Assembly: GCF_042453785.1 (NCBI RefSeq)
Contig: NC_091677.1
Span: 8,713,501-8,777,500 of the forward strand
From: Malus domestica
Lineage: Eukaryota > Streptophyta > Magnoliopsida > Rosales > Rosaceae
Reading direction: 5' to 3'
Length of the DNA: 64,000 bases
The notes below the pieces were generated by a model. It was not told the origin of the DNA. It searched no databases and saw only the letters and a program-made list of their open reading frames with translations. Each line of letters opens with the position of its first letter. Positions within the stretch are counted from its first letter, which is position 1. Shown in pieces: positions 34,430 to 45,984 of the stretch. Made by a program: the position numbers and the translations under genes.

Positions 34430-34970
34430 TTATCATGGATGAAACAAGCAAGAAAAAAAAATTACAAAGATCAGGAAGAAAAAAGACAATGCAAGGATGA
34501 AAATTAAAGGAATCAAGAGAAAGAGGAAGGTTGCCGATGTGGGTAATGTACATTGTATTGCCTACCCAAATAAACATTAGAAGGAGAAGGACCCGCATAG
34601 ACGATCGACTCGTCATGTGATGGGTAACACCAGTGTCGGGATGCCAAAGTGGGTCAGGCACTCAGGCTGCTGTTCGAACTGGGTTCCAGCAAAGGGTGCG
34701 GCCTGATCAGGCCCACAGTACCTGTGCGGCCTAAACCAGTGGATATGATGGAATGTATTGCAGTTATGGCGCCAAGGAGGGTCTCGGAGCGGGCCAGCTG
34801 GGCTGAGAAAAATTGGGCAGAAAATTGGGCTGAACAGGAGCAAAGGACTGTGCCAGTTTTTGTTGATGGGGATGTTGCCAATGATGCTGGACTGGGCCCG
34901 CAGCATTAAGGGGCCGACCACCACCACTAGATTTAAATTATTGACAAGTGAAATCCAAAAAGCACCAAAA
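34430..34970 (-). pseudogene. Copia Gag-protease fragment
   Basis: The minus strand reads PLWHPDTGVTHHMTS, which matches the protease active-site region (DTGA followed by HHMT) of copia-type polyproteins. Upstream lies a degenerate Pro-rich stretch. Frames change several times and no other domain is present. Confidence 0.55.
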
Positions 34971-34974
34971 AAAT

Positions 34975-35272
34975 GAGTATTGCTATTCATACCATGTTTT
35001 TGTACTACATTTTCATATCATCTTAGGTGGCATTTGATGTGGACAGCTACATCATTTGAATTAATCAGATGTTTAAATTTAGTTCATTATTTAATAAACT
35101 AATAATTTTGAAAAACTAGTTAATCAAATGATAATTGTGGTATACGATGAGTCTTTCTCCTTCATTTCCTTGGGTTTTGTAAATTTTTCAAATGATGTGG
35201 TTATCCACATCAGATACCACCTAAAGTAATATAGAAATGTAGTATAAAAACATGGTACGAATAAAATTACTC
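34975..35272. mobile_element. TIR MITE, about 300 bp
   Basis: Long inverted ends of about 90 bp: GAGTATTGCTATTCATACCA at the left against GAGTAATTTTATTCGTACCA read from the right. Both are followed by TGTTTTT-TACTACATTT and AGGTGG-AT-TGATGTGG. The flanks CCAAAAAAAT and CCAAAAAAT look like a 9-10 bp target duplication with one A of length difference. Confidence 0.82.
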
Positions 35273-35477
35273 CCAAAAAATTAGGTAAAGATTTTTGCTT
35301 TATAGAACGAATGGCTCTCATGTGTTGTGTAGATTTGTAATACACTTCTATTTCTACAGAAGTCATCACCTTTTTAGTCTACGTGGATAAGACCAGATTC
35401 TTACGCGTCTTTGATTAGTTGTGATACATTCTCTGAACCGTGTCACAAAATTTCCATTTGCAAAGAAGAGATCGATC

Positions 35478-37815
35478 ATGGCTTTGGAGTTGGTAGGTGG
35501 AGCTGCTCTCTCGGGTTTCTTCCAGCAAGTATTTGTGAAATTGGATTCTCAGGAGGTCAAGAACTTCATCAGAGGAAAGAAACTGACTAATGGGTTGCTG
35601 AAGAAGTTGAGGATCAAGTTGACGTCTGTCAATGCTGTTTATGATGATGCCGAGCAAAAGCAATTACGTAACTCACATGTGAGGCTGTGGCTTAAAGAGG
35701 CAGTCCTTGATGCTGAGGACCTACTGGACGAGATCAAGACAGAAGCGTTGAGGCGAAAAATTGAAGCTGAATTTGGAAGTAGCACAAGGAAGGTACAAGA
35801 CCTCATCTCTGCTTCTTTGCATGTTTTTTATGAGTCTTTAGACAGCAAGATAGAGGAAATTCTTGAGAGGCTAAGCTTCATTGTAGAACAGAAAGATGCC
35901 CTTGATTTGAAAAGAGGTAGTAGACACAGAATCTCACAAACATTGCTTTCAACTTCTTTAGTAGAAGGCTCTGATGTGTATGGAAGAGATCATAAGAAGG
36001 AAACCATCATTCAATTGTTGCTATCAAATGATGTCACTTGTAGTAAGATTGGCATTATTCCCATTGTGGACATAGGTGGGATCGGAAAGACCACCCTTGC
36101 TCAGCTCTTGTACAATGATGATAGAGTGAAGCAGCATTTTGAGCTCCAGGCATGGGTTTGTGTTTCTGATGAATTTGACGTTGTTAAGATCACACAAACA
36201 ATTTATGCCTCAGTCACTTCTCAAACCTGTCATACCAAAGACCTAAACCAGCTTCAAGTTAAACTCAAAGATGCTTTGGCGGGGAAGAAGTTTCTTTTTG
36301 TTCTTGATGATGTTTGGAACGAGAATTACAATATTTGGGATTCCTTAAAACTCCCCTTCGAGTCTGGAGCTCATGGAAGTAAGATCATTGTCACCGCACG
36401 GAATGTTGGTGTTGCATCTACGATGGGTACTCTTCAAACCCACTATTTAGAGCACTTACTTGAGGAAGACTGTTGGTCTTTATTTGCAAAACATGCCTTC
36501 AAAGATGCAAGTGTTATTGTAGATCCAAATCTTGAGGTAATTGGAAGACAAATTGTTAGCAAGTGTAAAGGCCCCCCTTAGCTGCAAAATCTCTCGGTGG
36601 TCTTTTACGCTCTGAACCAAATGTGGAGGAATGGGAAAATGTGCTAAAAAGTGACATATGGGAGTTGTCAGATGCAAAGATTGAAATTCTGCCAGCTCTA
36701 TGGCTAAGCTACCAGTACTGGTCTTCAGTGCTGAAGTGTTGTTTTGCTTATTGTTCGATATTTCCCAAAGATAATGTATTTCAGAAGTCTAAATTAATTT
36801 TGTTGTGGATGGCCAAAGTTACAACCCCAAAAGAAGACTAGGTTGGAAGATGTTGGAGAGAAATACTTTGATGATCTAATCTCACGGTCATTTTTTCAAT
36901 ACTTGTCTTCGAATGATTGTTTCATCATGCATGATCTGATGCATGATTTGGCGACTTACGTATCTGGAGAATTTTGCATTAGATTAGAAGACCACGACTT
37001 CTCATTGGATGTTGTGAGAAAGGGTCGTCATTTTTCTTATATGTAATATTCACCTATTGTTCATTTTGAGAGATTTGACACTATTTATGAAGCTAAGTAT
37101 TTGCGCACCTTCATTCTTGAAAGCTATATTCCGTCGACAGTACGACTTGATCTCCTTTTAGTGCTACAGTGTTTAAGAGTTCTCAAACTACGTGGGTATT
37201 GTATCTGGGAGTTGCCTGATTCGATTAGCAACTTGAAGCATCTACGGTAACTCAACTTGAGTGAGAATCCAATAAAGAAATTACCAGACACGGTATGCAG
37301 TTTGTATAATTTACAAACGTTGTTGGTGTCAGATTGTAGATATCCAGCTGAGTTGCCCACCGATTTGAGAAGGCTTATCGAAAGATATGATTACCAGACA
37401 TGGGAGAAGATTGGCCCAAGATTTCTCACATCCCGAACATAAGGATTGATTACCGAAAGATATGATTTGCAATGGTACCTATTTCGTCAATGTGCGTTTA
37501 TATGTTTATTTACGATCTGGCTATGTAAATTTTAAATCATAAACATGTTTCAAATGTTAGTATTCACGTAATAACAAATTTTACAGGTACTCATGTCCCA
37601 TATAAACTTGAAAGTATTTGTGATAGAAAGATACGGAGGTGCAAAATTTCCAAATCGGTTAGGAGATGACTTGTTCGTTCTCTCATCTTGTTATTCTTGG
37701 ACCTGTGGATTGTGAATATTGTTTTTCATTGGCAGCATTGGCACAGCTACCATCTCTCAGAAGGCTTGAAACTGATGGGTTAAATGGAGTGGAATTGTTT
37801 GAGTGTTGGTTCTAC
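35478..37815 (+). pseudogene. CC-NBS-LRR disease-resistance gene (RPP13-like type), multiply disrupted
   Basis: The start ATG at 35478 gives MALELVGGAALSGFFQQVF, an Rx-type coiled coil with EDLLDEI. The NB-ARC domain follows: P-loop GGIGKTTLAQ, RNBS-A WVCVSDEFDVV, kinase-2 FLFVLDDVW, RNBS-B GSKIIVTAR and RNBS-C. A frameshift at about 36575 falls in the GLPLA motif. Further parts read [30 protein letters not shown] and MHDLMHDLA (MHD). LRR phrases follow (LRVLKLRGYCIWELPDSI, NLSENPIKKLPDTVCSL). Lesions include a shift near 36838, TAA at 37045 and TAA at 37248. The LRR is truncated, with one more degenerate repeat (LAQLPSLRRLETDGLNGV) at 37600-37815. Intact relatives are intracellular immune receptors. 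Confidence 0.93.
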
Positions 37816-38436
37816 TTTCCCTCTTTTCTTACTGTGTTTTATGGTGGTTATATTATACGACAGTTTATTGTATCGAACTAGTCTTCAGTGAAAAAGGAGC
37901 TTCAACAAGTTTATGAGCTCTAGTTTCCAAATTTCCTTTTTCAAGTTTGTTTCGAAATTATGTCCAAGGAGAGGTAGATTTTGGTACTTTGTGGAATTTG
38001 AACTTAAACGTTTGGTTTGTAAAATATGGATGACGATTTCATTTCTGTGGACCTGTGAATCTATGATCATGCATTAATGTTGTAAGACCAGAGTATTGAA
38101 AACCCTCTGTTGTTTACTAATCGATCTCAACCGGTCTAAATTCGACTTGTTTAATTAGTATTGCAAGATGATCATATCCATTAATCATGTCTTATGAAAT
38201 GATTACCACTTCATCATGCCCTCAGGGATGCACAGAGCTACAAAAGTTTTCAAGTTGCTTCGCATGTGTAGGTTTTGAGTCTTGCAATGATATGTACGCG
38301 AAACTTATGAGCAAACAAAAGTAAACAACTCTTATGCATAAATGTTGGCTGCCAGAAAATCTCAGTAGTACCAGAGAAGATAAGCTTGTAATAAATTTCT
38401 AATTCTCAAAACAGAGGAAACAAGAGAAAGAAGATC
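37816..38436. other. No gene seen
   Basis: This is AT-rich sequence downstream of the NLR pseudogene, with no recognised element. Confidence 0.5.
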
Positions 38437-39510
38437 TACATATAAGTACCCCTAGTTGGCTGGCACACATGACTTCTTTTACGAGCACGTTCTTCATTAT
38501 GGTGCTGTGTCCGACATGCATATCCATACCAGCAATTTTCCGTTTGATGCTGGGTAGATGAAATTTGGGAATCGAAATCCGAAACAACTACAAGAGGAAG
38601 GAGATCAGCTTCTCATAACAGTAATTGCACGTAGGTGTCCTAGAAGTTATTGCCTCAACATGATTCAGCGGCATCCTCGTTCGATCAATTTCTTTGTTGT
38701 TCAACTTTGCAAGCCATTCTGCAATGACATCCTGCAATGTTCTCCCCAACTGTGCAATACGCTTCTCAGTGATAACTTGTTCATGTCGATTGTTTTCATG
38801 CGCTGAAGTAGGGATTCTAGAGATGGTCCGTTCTGAGATTGGTTTGAAAGTCTCGCGACTGCACACACGGTGAGAATCACTTTGTGCAACCCCTTGTGCA
38901 TGCCAATATGTACCACAAAATGCCTCATCACATCCTAAACAGTGTTGAGGTACACTGTTATTGGTGCGCGAAGGCATCATTCCTCCGCATGCTTGACATT
39001 GCAGATGGATAGTGGGTTGATTGCAGCGAAACCCACCATATTTCATTACCACATTGAGGGCATGGATTAGACGCATTATCATCTTCTTCATCCACTTGGG
39101 AGCGAGCCCTTTTTCCGCAAAGATGTTTTTTCAGAGTTTAAGATAAAGATTAATCGTACTGTTGCATAAAAGAAATTGCCACTTCATCGTTGGAGCATTT
39201 CAGTGAAGAATCCACTTTTAGTATTTCCTCCACAACGTTAAGCAGGAAGTGATTTCTTCCAACAAACTGTACAGCTGCTCGACACTGGGTATATAGTACA
39301 CTTGAACGTTTCTCCTGTGATCTCTTTAACCACTCAGAGAAGCATCCGTTGCAGAAATTATGGAAGCAAGGAGCAACTGGAACAACATCATGCCATATAT
39401 TCAAGCAAATGCAGCATTTTGCATGCTGAAATTATGGATGCAAGGAGCACCTGTAACAACATCATGCCATATATTCAAGCAAATGCAGCATTTGCATGCT
39501 CGACATCCGT
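38437..39510 (-). pseudogene. CHFR-like E3 ubiquitin ligase, C-terminal part with duplicated RING segment
   Basis: On the minus strand the RING finger reads CCICLNIWHDVVPVAPC, HNFCNGCFSEWLKRS and a degraded C-x-x-C (YTQCRA in place of CPQCRA). After a shift come QVDEEDDNASNPCPQCGNEI and then GGFRCNQPTIHLQCQACGG and CLGCDEAFCGTYWHAQG, the Cys-rich zinc-binding region. The tail (CWYGYACRTQHHNEERA) runs in another frame to TAG at 38439-38437. The N-terminal FHA domain is absent. About 75 bp encoding the start of the RING (39420-39495) repeats 39350-39420 with a frame change. Intact CHFR ubiquitinates targets at the mitotic checkpoint. This copy is dead. Confidence 0.85.
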
Positions 39511-39872
39511 AGAAATTTTTGGTGGATGACCATTGCAGAGTTTATTTGGCAAAATACAAAATCAACGAGTGATCAAACAAGAATCGTGCACTAAAAAAAG
39601 CTGATTTTCATTCATTGATTATCTGAGTAAATACCACATAAAAAATATAAACAAAAATACAAAGTAGCACACCAGAAATACCAGAAAGACTTCTCGTCTT
39701 TGTATCGTTCCAATTTTATCGGATGTCCCCGAAGGGACATACCAGAGACTTCTAGATCATAGAAAACTAACACCAACCCATTTTATTACCCAAACTTCTA
39801 TGCGATTTTACCCACTGTACCTATGATTTCTCTTCTTGAAGAACACCATATCAACTTAATTTTACCAACCAT

Positions 39873-40640
39873 TTAGCAAATGACACATGTATGGGGATCC
39901 TCTTCTGAACTTTTTACGTAATAATATGAAGGCATTGGAGGATAGTGAGCTTGGTAGGCCTTCATAACCTCAGCCATTTCGTCCTTTGGATCTTTCTTCT
40001 TCGGCTCCTCCTTTGGCTCCATTTTCTTCTCCTCCTGCTTTGCCGGTCCGACCGAGACTATCTCCGCCGGGCAAAGCTTCCTCAATCTACCCACCAATTC
40101 CACTGGATCTATGTCCCCTGTGACCGTCAGTTTCTTGTCCTTCATATCCATTGAACATGAATCAAGCCCTGCAAAAGGAAATTCCATTAACAAAATTAAA
40201 TTAGTTTGTCACTCAATAGATGTGGATTCGAACTTGAGTGCAGACCAACAAACTGTTCTAAGGTCTGCTAATTCGAAACTATTGAAATCGGAGTAATATG
40301 TTGAAAAGGAGAGTAGTATGGCCATGGAATTATACCTTCAAGCCCCGAGATGGCCCTCATGGCTTTCTTCTTACCCTTCTCGTCGTATAATTCCAATTTC
40401 AACACTACTTTCTGTCATGAAACAAAACAAATTATAGTCAGAAATATAAGCAACGATCAAAATTCAGAACCAAGTGTCGACAAATTAGTGTAAAAAAGTG
40501 CAGGGTATTCAAGATTTTCAAAAGGTTCTAGTTTTGGGTTTACCCAAAAGTAGCAACATCAGTTATGCATGCATATCTTTTATGTAAAAGAATCACATAA
40601 AAAAGTTGTCTGCAGAAAGAGAAACCCTAATTACCTTCAT
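39873..40640 (-). CDS. Heavy-metal-associated isoprenylated plant protein (HIPP-type), three exons, 125 aa
   Basis: Join exons 40640-40635, 40411-40336 and 40168-39873 on the minus strand. All junctions are GT-AG (ATGAAG|GTAATT; CATGACAG|AAAGTAG; CTTGAAG|GTATAA; TTTTGCAG|GGCTTG), and the frame is open to a TAA-free end at the stop below 39876. The product begins MKKVVLKLELYDEKGKKKAM, with an HMA-like fold (VVLKLELYD...SGLEGLDSCSMDMKDKKLTVTGD...ELVGRLRKL) that lacks the metal-binding CxxC. A Lys/Glu-rich hinge follows, then the tail YYYVKSSEEDPHTCVIC. The last four residues, CVIC, form a CaaX box for prenylation, implying membrane attachment. Length and exon pattern are normal for the family. 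No lesion is visible. Confidence 0.92.
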
Positions 40641-40812
40641 TTTTCTGTGGAGCTCGACAGATCTGAAAGCAAGAAGTTGAATCCAAAACTTCAAATATTT
40701 CAGCAGAATCCAAGAGATTAAGAAAATAAAAGGAGATTAACTTATGGTAGAAGTAATTAAGAGGGAGAGAAGTTGAAAGTGTGTTGGTGAAGTGAAGAGT
40801 CCTTGGGGGACT

Positions 40813-40821
40813 GCAATTTAT
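40813..40821 (-). promoter_or_regulatory. TATA box for the HIPP gene
   Basis: TATAAATTG on the minus strand lies about 175 bp upstream of the ATG, in a T/A-poor leader. It is the best TATA candidate, with transcription expected to start near 40785. Confidence 0.5.
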
Positions 40822-40829
40822 ACTGAATA

Positions 40830-41780
40830 ATTGAAGGTAGGAAAGAAAAGAACTTACAAAGAGGGAACTGAGTCAATGCAACTAGTCAAAAGTCAAGACG
40901 CAAGAAGTTCAGTCTACGGCCAACAAAATCATGTGCTAATTTTGGCTGCAAGAGAAAATTAATTAAATTCAATATTCTCTACATCATCATGTAATCGAAT
41001 ACTAGAAGTTTAAGAATTCGCTTAGAAATACTTTTGAATTGAGTGAAATCGTTTTTTGTGAAATTTATTTTGAGTTTCAAAAACATTTTAAGTGTTTTTT
41101 AAAAGAAACACTAAACATGTGGTTCTTGCAGGAAGCACTTAAAAGTATTTTTTTAAATCCACATGAATTTTTACAAGAGATAAGTTTCAAAAATATTTCC
41201 ATAATATTTCCATTTCAAGCATTTTCAATCATTTTAAAAGCACTTCTAAACTAAGCCTAACAAACATTGTTATCATCTCCCAGTGCCAAACGACACCGTA
41301 GCAGCTTCGAACACTTTATGAAAAGTTCAATGGCTTAGCACAGTATCGGACTAATGACCGTATTATTTATACTGTGTTTGGTACTGAACCGGATAGGACA
41401 AGGGGAAAAGAGATTTGACAAATCTTTCTTTGTTTGTTGAACTTAACCTATTGAAAACCACACAAATTTTCAAATAACAAAAAAAAATAGTAAATGCCAT
41501 ACATCAAATTCAAAATATTTTCCCATAACATAAAAGAAGGTTCACAAAAAACAACTACAGTCGTTACGTTATATAGATTAATCCAACTACATATCCAAGT
41601 TCATAAAATATACAAATGCAAGTTGGTTTTAGTAAGAAACGGTTTGTCTACATAGCCAAAATATATGCATGCTGCTGCTTTGCTTTCAATAAGAAGCAAT
41701 TTGTCCAAGTACTCAATATATACATGCTATGCATGCTACTTTTAACAAAATATATTGTTGTTGGTTTGAAATGTCAATTG
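40830..41780. other. Upstream of HIPP; no gene
   Basis: AT-rich sequence that probably includes the HIPP promoter at its left edge. No ORF of a recognised family. Confidence 0.5.
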
Positions 41781-42350
41781 TGGTTACTTTGTCCAAGTAA
41801 CATGAGTACGAAGACTATTTTCATTGCACCATCCAAAGACAAGAATGTCCTCTCATTCTATGGCTTTTCAAAAAGAATATTCAGCACCTTGATTTGTCCT
41901 CTCAATCTAGTATTATGTTAGAAAATTACCTTCATATAGGATTGCCATACTTTAGTAGTGCTATCAACCTCAATCCATTTTCGTACATCATTCCATGCAA
42001 AACCAGTTTTATTTACCATTTCATAAACTATTGCATAATCTTTTTTCCACCTCCTCATTTTGGAGGTGGTTACTTTGTCCAAGTAACATGAGTACGAAGA
42101 CTATTTTCATTGCACCATCCAAAGACAAGAATGTCCTCTCATTCTATGGCTTTTCAAAAAGAATACTCAGCACCTTGATTTGTCCTCTCAATCTAGTATT
42201 ATGTTAGAAAATTACCTTCACATAGGATTGCCATACTTTAGTAGTGCTATCAACCTCAATACATTTTCGTACATCATTCCATGCAAAACCAGTTTTATTT
42301 ACCATGTCATAACCTATTGCATAATCTTTTTTCCACCTCCTCATTTTGGA
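41781..42350 (-). repeat. 285-bp tandem duplication
   Basis: 41781-42065 and 42066-42350 are nearly identical (start TGGTTACTTTGTCCAAGTAA, end CACCTCCTCATTTTGGA). Few differences are visible, so the duplication is young. It covers the second half of a Myb/SANT-like domain plus the intron start. Confidence 0.9.
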
Positions 42351-42562
42351 CTCAATATGTGGAACTGCTTTATATTGGCATTAGGACATTTCAAATTAAT
42401 AGCTGCTTCAAATTGAGCCATTGTTCTAGGTTTGAAACAACCATTATCACATCGCAAATTCTTAACAACTGCCTCCTCAAGTATGGACAGCAATGCATCT
42501 TCTTCGTATTGTTTCCAAACCCTTCTACTTCCTTTTGGTTAACTACTTTGTTCACTTTCCAT
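41781..42562 (-). pseudogene. Myb/SANT-like DNA-binding protein of PIF/Harbinger type, fragment
   Basis: From an ATG at 42562-42560 the minus strand reads MESEQSS, a stop, then the trihelix-like domain: EEDALLSILEEAVVKNLRCD, FKPRTMAQFEAAINL, MRRWKKDYAIGYDMVNKTGF and AWNDVRKCIEVDST. This Myb_DNA-bind_3-type domain is found in PIF/Harbinger ORF1 and in L10-interacting MYB proteins. The second half is duplicated by the tandem repeat. An early TAA and the missing downstream part show it is not functional. No DDE transposase was found nearby. Confidence 0.72.
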
Positions 42563-43769
42563 TCCTATAATTACATACACAATAAGATAGCATATAATCA
42601 ATTGTGCATATATGGGAACTTTAACAAAAAACTCTCGGTACTGTTAAATGTTCACTTTAACGAAAAACCACATTTTTATACTAAAAAGTCAATCATTATA
42701 CTATTCACTTTACCTTTTATTTTGTCATTATCATTAAAACTCAAAGTTTTCAAACTCTTTTCAAGTTTTCCTTATAATTTAATAGTAAGTGATAAAAACC
42801 AGAACAGTAACAGCTCTCCCTTTCTTCTCTATTTCTCACTCACACACTTTTTTTTCTAAAAGGCAATTACTTTACAAATTCGAATAAATGCCAACAGCTT
42901 TTTCTTCTTTTCCAATTGAGAGTGTCGGCTACTCTGAATTTTTGTTTGAAACAAAAGTCATCATGACTTTTACTTTCACACGGTGTAAAGTTACACACAA
43001 AAAATAAGTCACAAATTTAATATTTTTCAAACTAAAAAAACAATGTGCATTTTTTTTTGTTCTTTTTTCTTGAAAACTTTGGTGAAATGATAACTAGGCA
43101 ACTCAGGCGGACAGAAGAAAACCACACCAGGAGCAACAGAAGAAAGCCTAACAGTCAAGAGCAACAGAAGAAAACCACACCAGCAGATAAAAACTGCATC
43201 AGCAGCAAGAAAAAACAGTAGCAGGAAGGATAAGAGCAAGCAGAGAAACACAGTTAAACGGGTCAGGATAACATCTTGGCTAGACAAAACCAGAACAATT
43301 CTATTCAACACCCAATCAACAGAGCAATACTTCAACACCCAATCAACAATTCTATTCAGTAAACCACAACTGCTAAACGAAACCAAAACAAAGCAATACT
43401 TCAACACCCAATCAACAGAATGCCAGACCAAAAGGAAATCATAACAAAGCAATACTTCAACACCCAATCAAATAGGCACAGGAAGCACACTCCCACTCCC
43501 ACTATCACCAATCACAAGCAAGATATGCATTCCTCATTCTTCAAGTTCAATTAAAAATTAACACGAAATAATATCAAATTTCATACCTCTGAGCTTCAAA
43601 TCCATTTTCAAAGCTCAAAAACACTACTAAATGCTAACATGGCCTCAAAGCCTAGATTCATCGTCTAAACTGGGCGTGAACCCGTGGAAGAAAACTTGAA
43701 TCATTTTAAGTTGTATTTGAGGTCATCCGAGTTTTAAGTTTGTCTGATTTCTCAATTTCAAAGTCTAAT
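42563..43769. other. No gene; low-complexity repeats
   Basis: At 43110-43470, overlapping direct repeats of CAACAGAAGAAA-CCACACCAGCAG and CAATACTTCAACACCCAATCAA occur. The 146-codon minus-strand frame there is a by-product of the repeats. Confidence 0.5.
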
Positions 43770-44000
43770 ATGGCTAGATCAAGTACTGCAGAGCTTCGCA
43801 CTCCAGTTTTCAATGGTGACAACTATGAATTCTAGAGAATTCATATGGAAACCATACTAAATTCTCATGGACTCTAGGATCTTGTAAAGAATGGCTTTGA
43901 TGTCTCAGATCCAAAGAAAGCGAATGAAGAGGTCGCTAAAGAAACAAAGAAGGGTGAATCCTCTGGTGCAGAGAAGCCGCCAACAGAACAAATAGGCACA
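43770..44000 (+). pseudogene. Copia Gag N-terminal fragment with two Trp-to-stop changes
   Basis: From ATG 43770: MARSSTAELRTPVFNGDNYE, F, stop, RIHMETILNSHGL, stop, DLVKNGFDVSDPKK. The pattern PVFNG-NYEFW-I-METIL-SHGLWDLV is the start of a copia Gag (DUF4219/UBN2 region). Both stops are TAG at positions where Trp (TGG) is expected. The rest of the element is absent. Confidence 0.68.
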
Positions 44001-45092
44001 GGAAGCACTTCACCTAAAAGCACTAAAATCGTAAGAAAGTTGGAGAACAAACAGATTAACCGCACAACCCAGTTAGCTAAACCCAGCAGAAATCAAAAAA
44101 CGCATGCAGCCACGCAAGTCCAACTATTGAAATATCAAAAAATCACTGACAACCCATTTCTCTTAAAGCATCAGAAACTCGATGCCCAATTCACAAAACC
44201 GACCAAAATTTGATCCCGGTGGGTGCAAAATCTTAAACATACATAGCAAAAATAAGAACCCATATGAATAAAAATGGGAACTTTATACCCAAAATCGAAG
44301 AGGCGTACCAGGCGAGCGCTGCTGTTTTTGGGTAGCCGGAAAAAAGCAGCAGAACTTGGGGGCGAGTGGCGAGGAGAGAGAGTGTGTGAGCTTCTGTAGT
44401 GAAAATTCTAACTCTACCCCAAATTTGACCCCACAGCAAACCCTAAAATTCGAAAATTATAATTAAAACACAAAATTACATAATCAATTGCATAATCAGA
44501 GAGAAAACAATAACTAGATTCAACCAATTGAAATAAAATTGCAAGAAATATAGGAGGAGGGGGAAGAACAGAGGGAGGAGCGGAACCTGGGAAGAAGAAG
44601 AAGAAAAATGAAAAGACGAACTGTGATGCAAACGAAGAAGAAGAATTTGAGAAGACGAACCTGGGATTCAGACGAGAGAGGAGTGCGTCTGGAGAGGAAG
44701 AGAGAGCGTTTGGAGACCGCCGTCCGGAGAGGAAGAGAGAGCGTTTGGAAATCGCCGTCTGGAGAGGAAGAAGAGAAGCTCGACTAAATTGTACCGTGCT
44801 TTGGACGATATAAGGAAGAGGGTAAAGACCGTATATATAAAAGGTAGGCCCGGATTATTTAATCCGTCTATTTAATTCAAACAGACGTCAAATATCGTAT
44901 TTCATATTATTAACATTATTTGATATTTTATACGGTGTATCAAATAGAATCTTAAATATCTTTTAATTCTATTTGACGTATTTAATATCTCATTCGAAAA
45001 TGATCCTACAAATCTAAAACACATCAGAACCACTCGTTCTTACAAAGTTAAAATCCTTACCTCATTTTTTGGTGCCTTTTGGATTTCACTCA
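44001..45092. other. No gene; direct repeats at 44690-44775
   Basis: A unit of about 43 bp (GGAGAGGAAGAGAGAGCGTTTGGA, then CGCCGTC) repeats about 2.5 times. The surrounding sequence is A/G-rich. Confidence 0.5.
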
Positions 45093-45101
45093 ATAATTTA
45101 A

Positions 45102-45975
45102 GAGATATTCATCAATTCCTCTCCTCAACTTGTGACTATTGGCCAATTTCCCCCCTCAACTCTCATAATTAGTCAATTTGCACCCTACTATTAATTTTTT
45201 AATTTGATCATAATTAAACAAGTGTGTGTAAGAAACTAAATAAGATGTATGTTAATCATTTTCCTATATCTTTATCCTATTACAAATAGATTAAAATTTA
45301 GAATTTTACAATTTATCATAGATAGTATTATTAGTCATAATAAATCAATATGGAGTAATTTTATTTGATTTTTTACTATACAAAATTGATAACGAAAAGG
45401 ATTGATGCGTACATTTTTGTATGTGAATACAATTCTCTTTATAAAAGTGAAAGCTAAGTTCAAGTAAATTGCAGAGAATCGAACTTTAATGCAAAAATGG
45501 CTAATCAATTCATAATTTTAGACTCCTTATTAAGAATAACCTATTTTATTGAAATAGGTCTGATCCATGAGTTTAGGATTATTATGTCTTTTTGTTATTA
45601 TTTCTTCTTCTACACGTTTTAAACCCGATTCATAACATTTTCTTATAATCAACCCATATCACATACTAATTGTATTATGTTTTTGTACATTTTACCCTAT
45701 ATTATGCAAGTGAGTTTATGTTAATTTTAGTACTTTGTTGGAAGTTATTAGAAAGATTGAAAAAAAAAAAAGAATAGATGGAAAATTAAAAAAAAATTAA
45801 CAGTAGGGTGCAAATTGACTAATTATGAGAGTTGATGGGGAAAATTGGCCAAATTAAAGTTGAGGGGGAAATTGACTAATTATGAGAGTTGAGGGGGGAA
45901 ATTGGCCAAAATTAAAGTTAAGGGGGGAAATTGGCCAATAGTCACAAGTTCAGGGGGGAAATTGATGAATACCTC
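45102..45975. mobile_element. MULE-type non-autonomous element with perfect 9-bp target duplication
   Basis: Ends: GAGATATTCATCAATTCC at the left and, read inverted from the right, GAGGTATTCATCAATTTCC. Inverted similarity continues for over 100 bp (TTGTGACTATTGGCCAATTT, ACTCTCATAATTAGTCAATT). ATAATTTAA flanks both sides (45093-45101, 45976-45984). The right arm has extra internal copies of the TTGAGGGGGAAATTG unit, so the arms are unequal. A 9-bp duplication is typical of Mutator-like elements. No transposase is encoded. Confidence 0.9.
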
Positions 45976-45984
45976 ATAATTTAA

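Noticed and set aside
43027..43467. 146-codon minus-strand frame rich in Leu and Val
   Set aside because: It lies on direct repeats (CAATACTTCAACACCCAATC). No recognisable protein family and no plausible start context.
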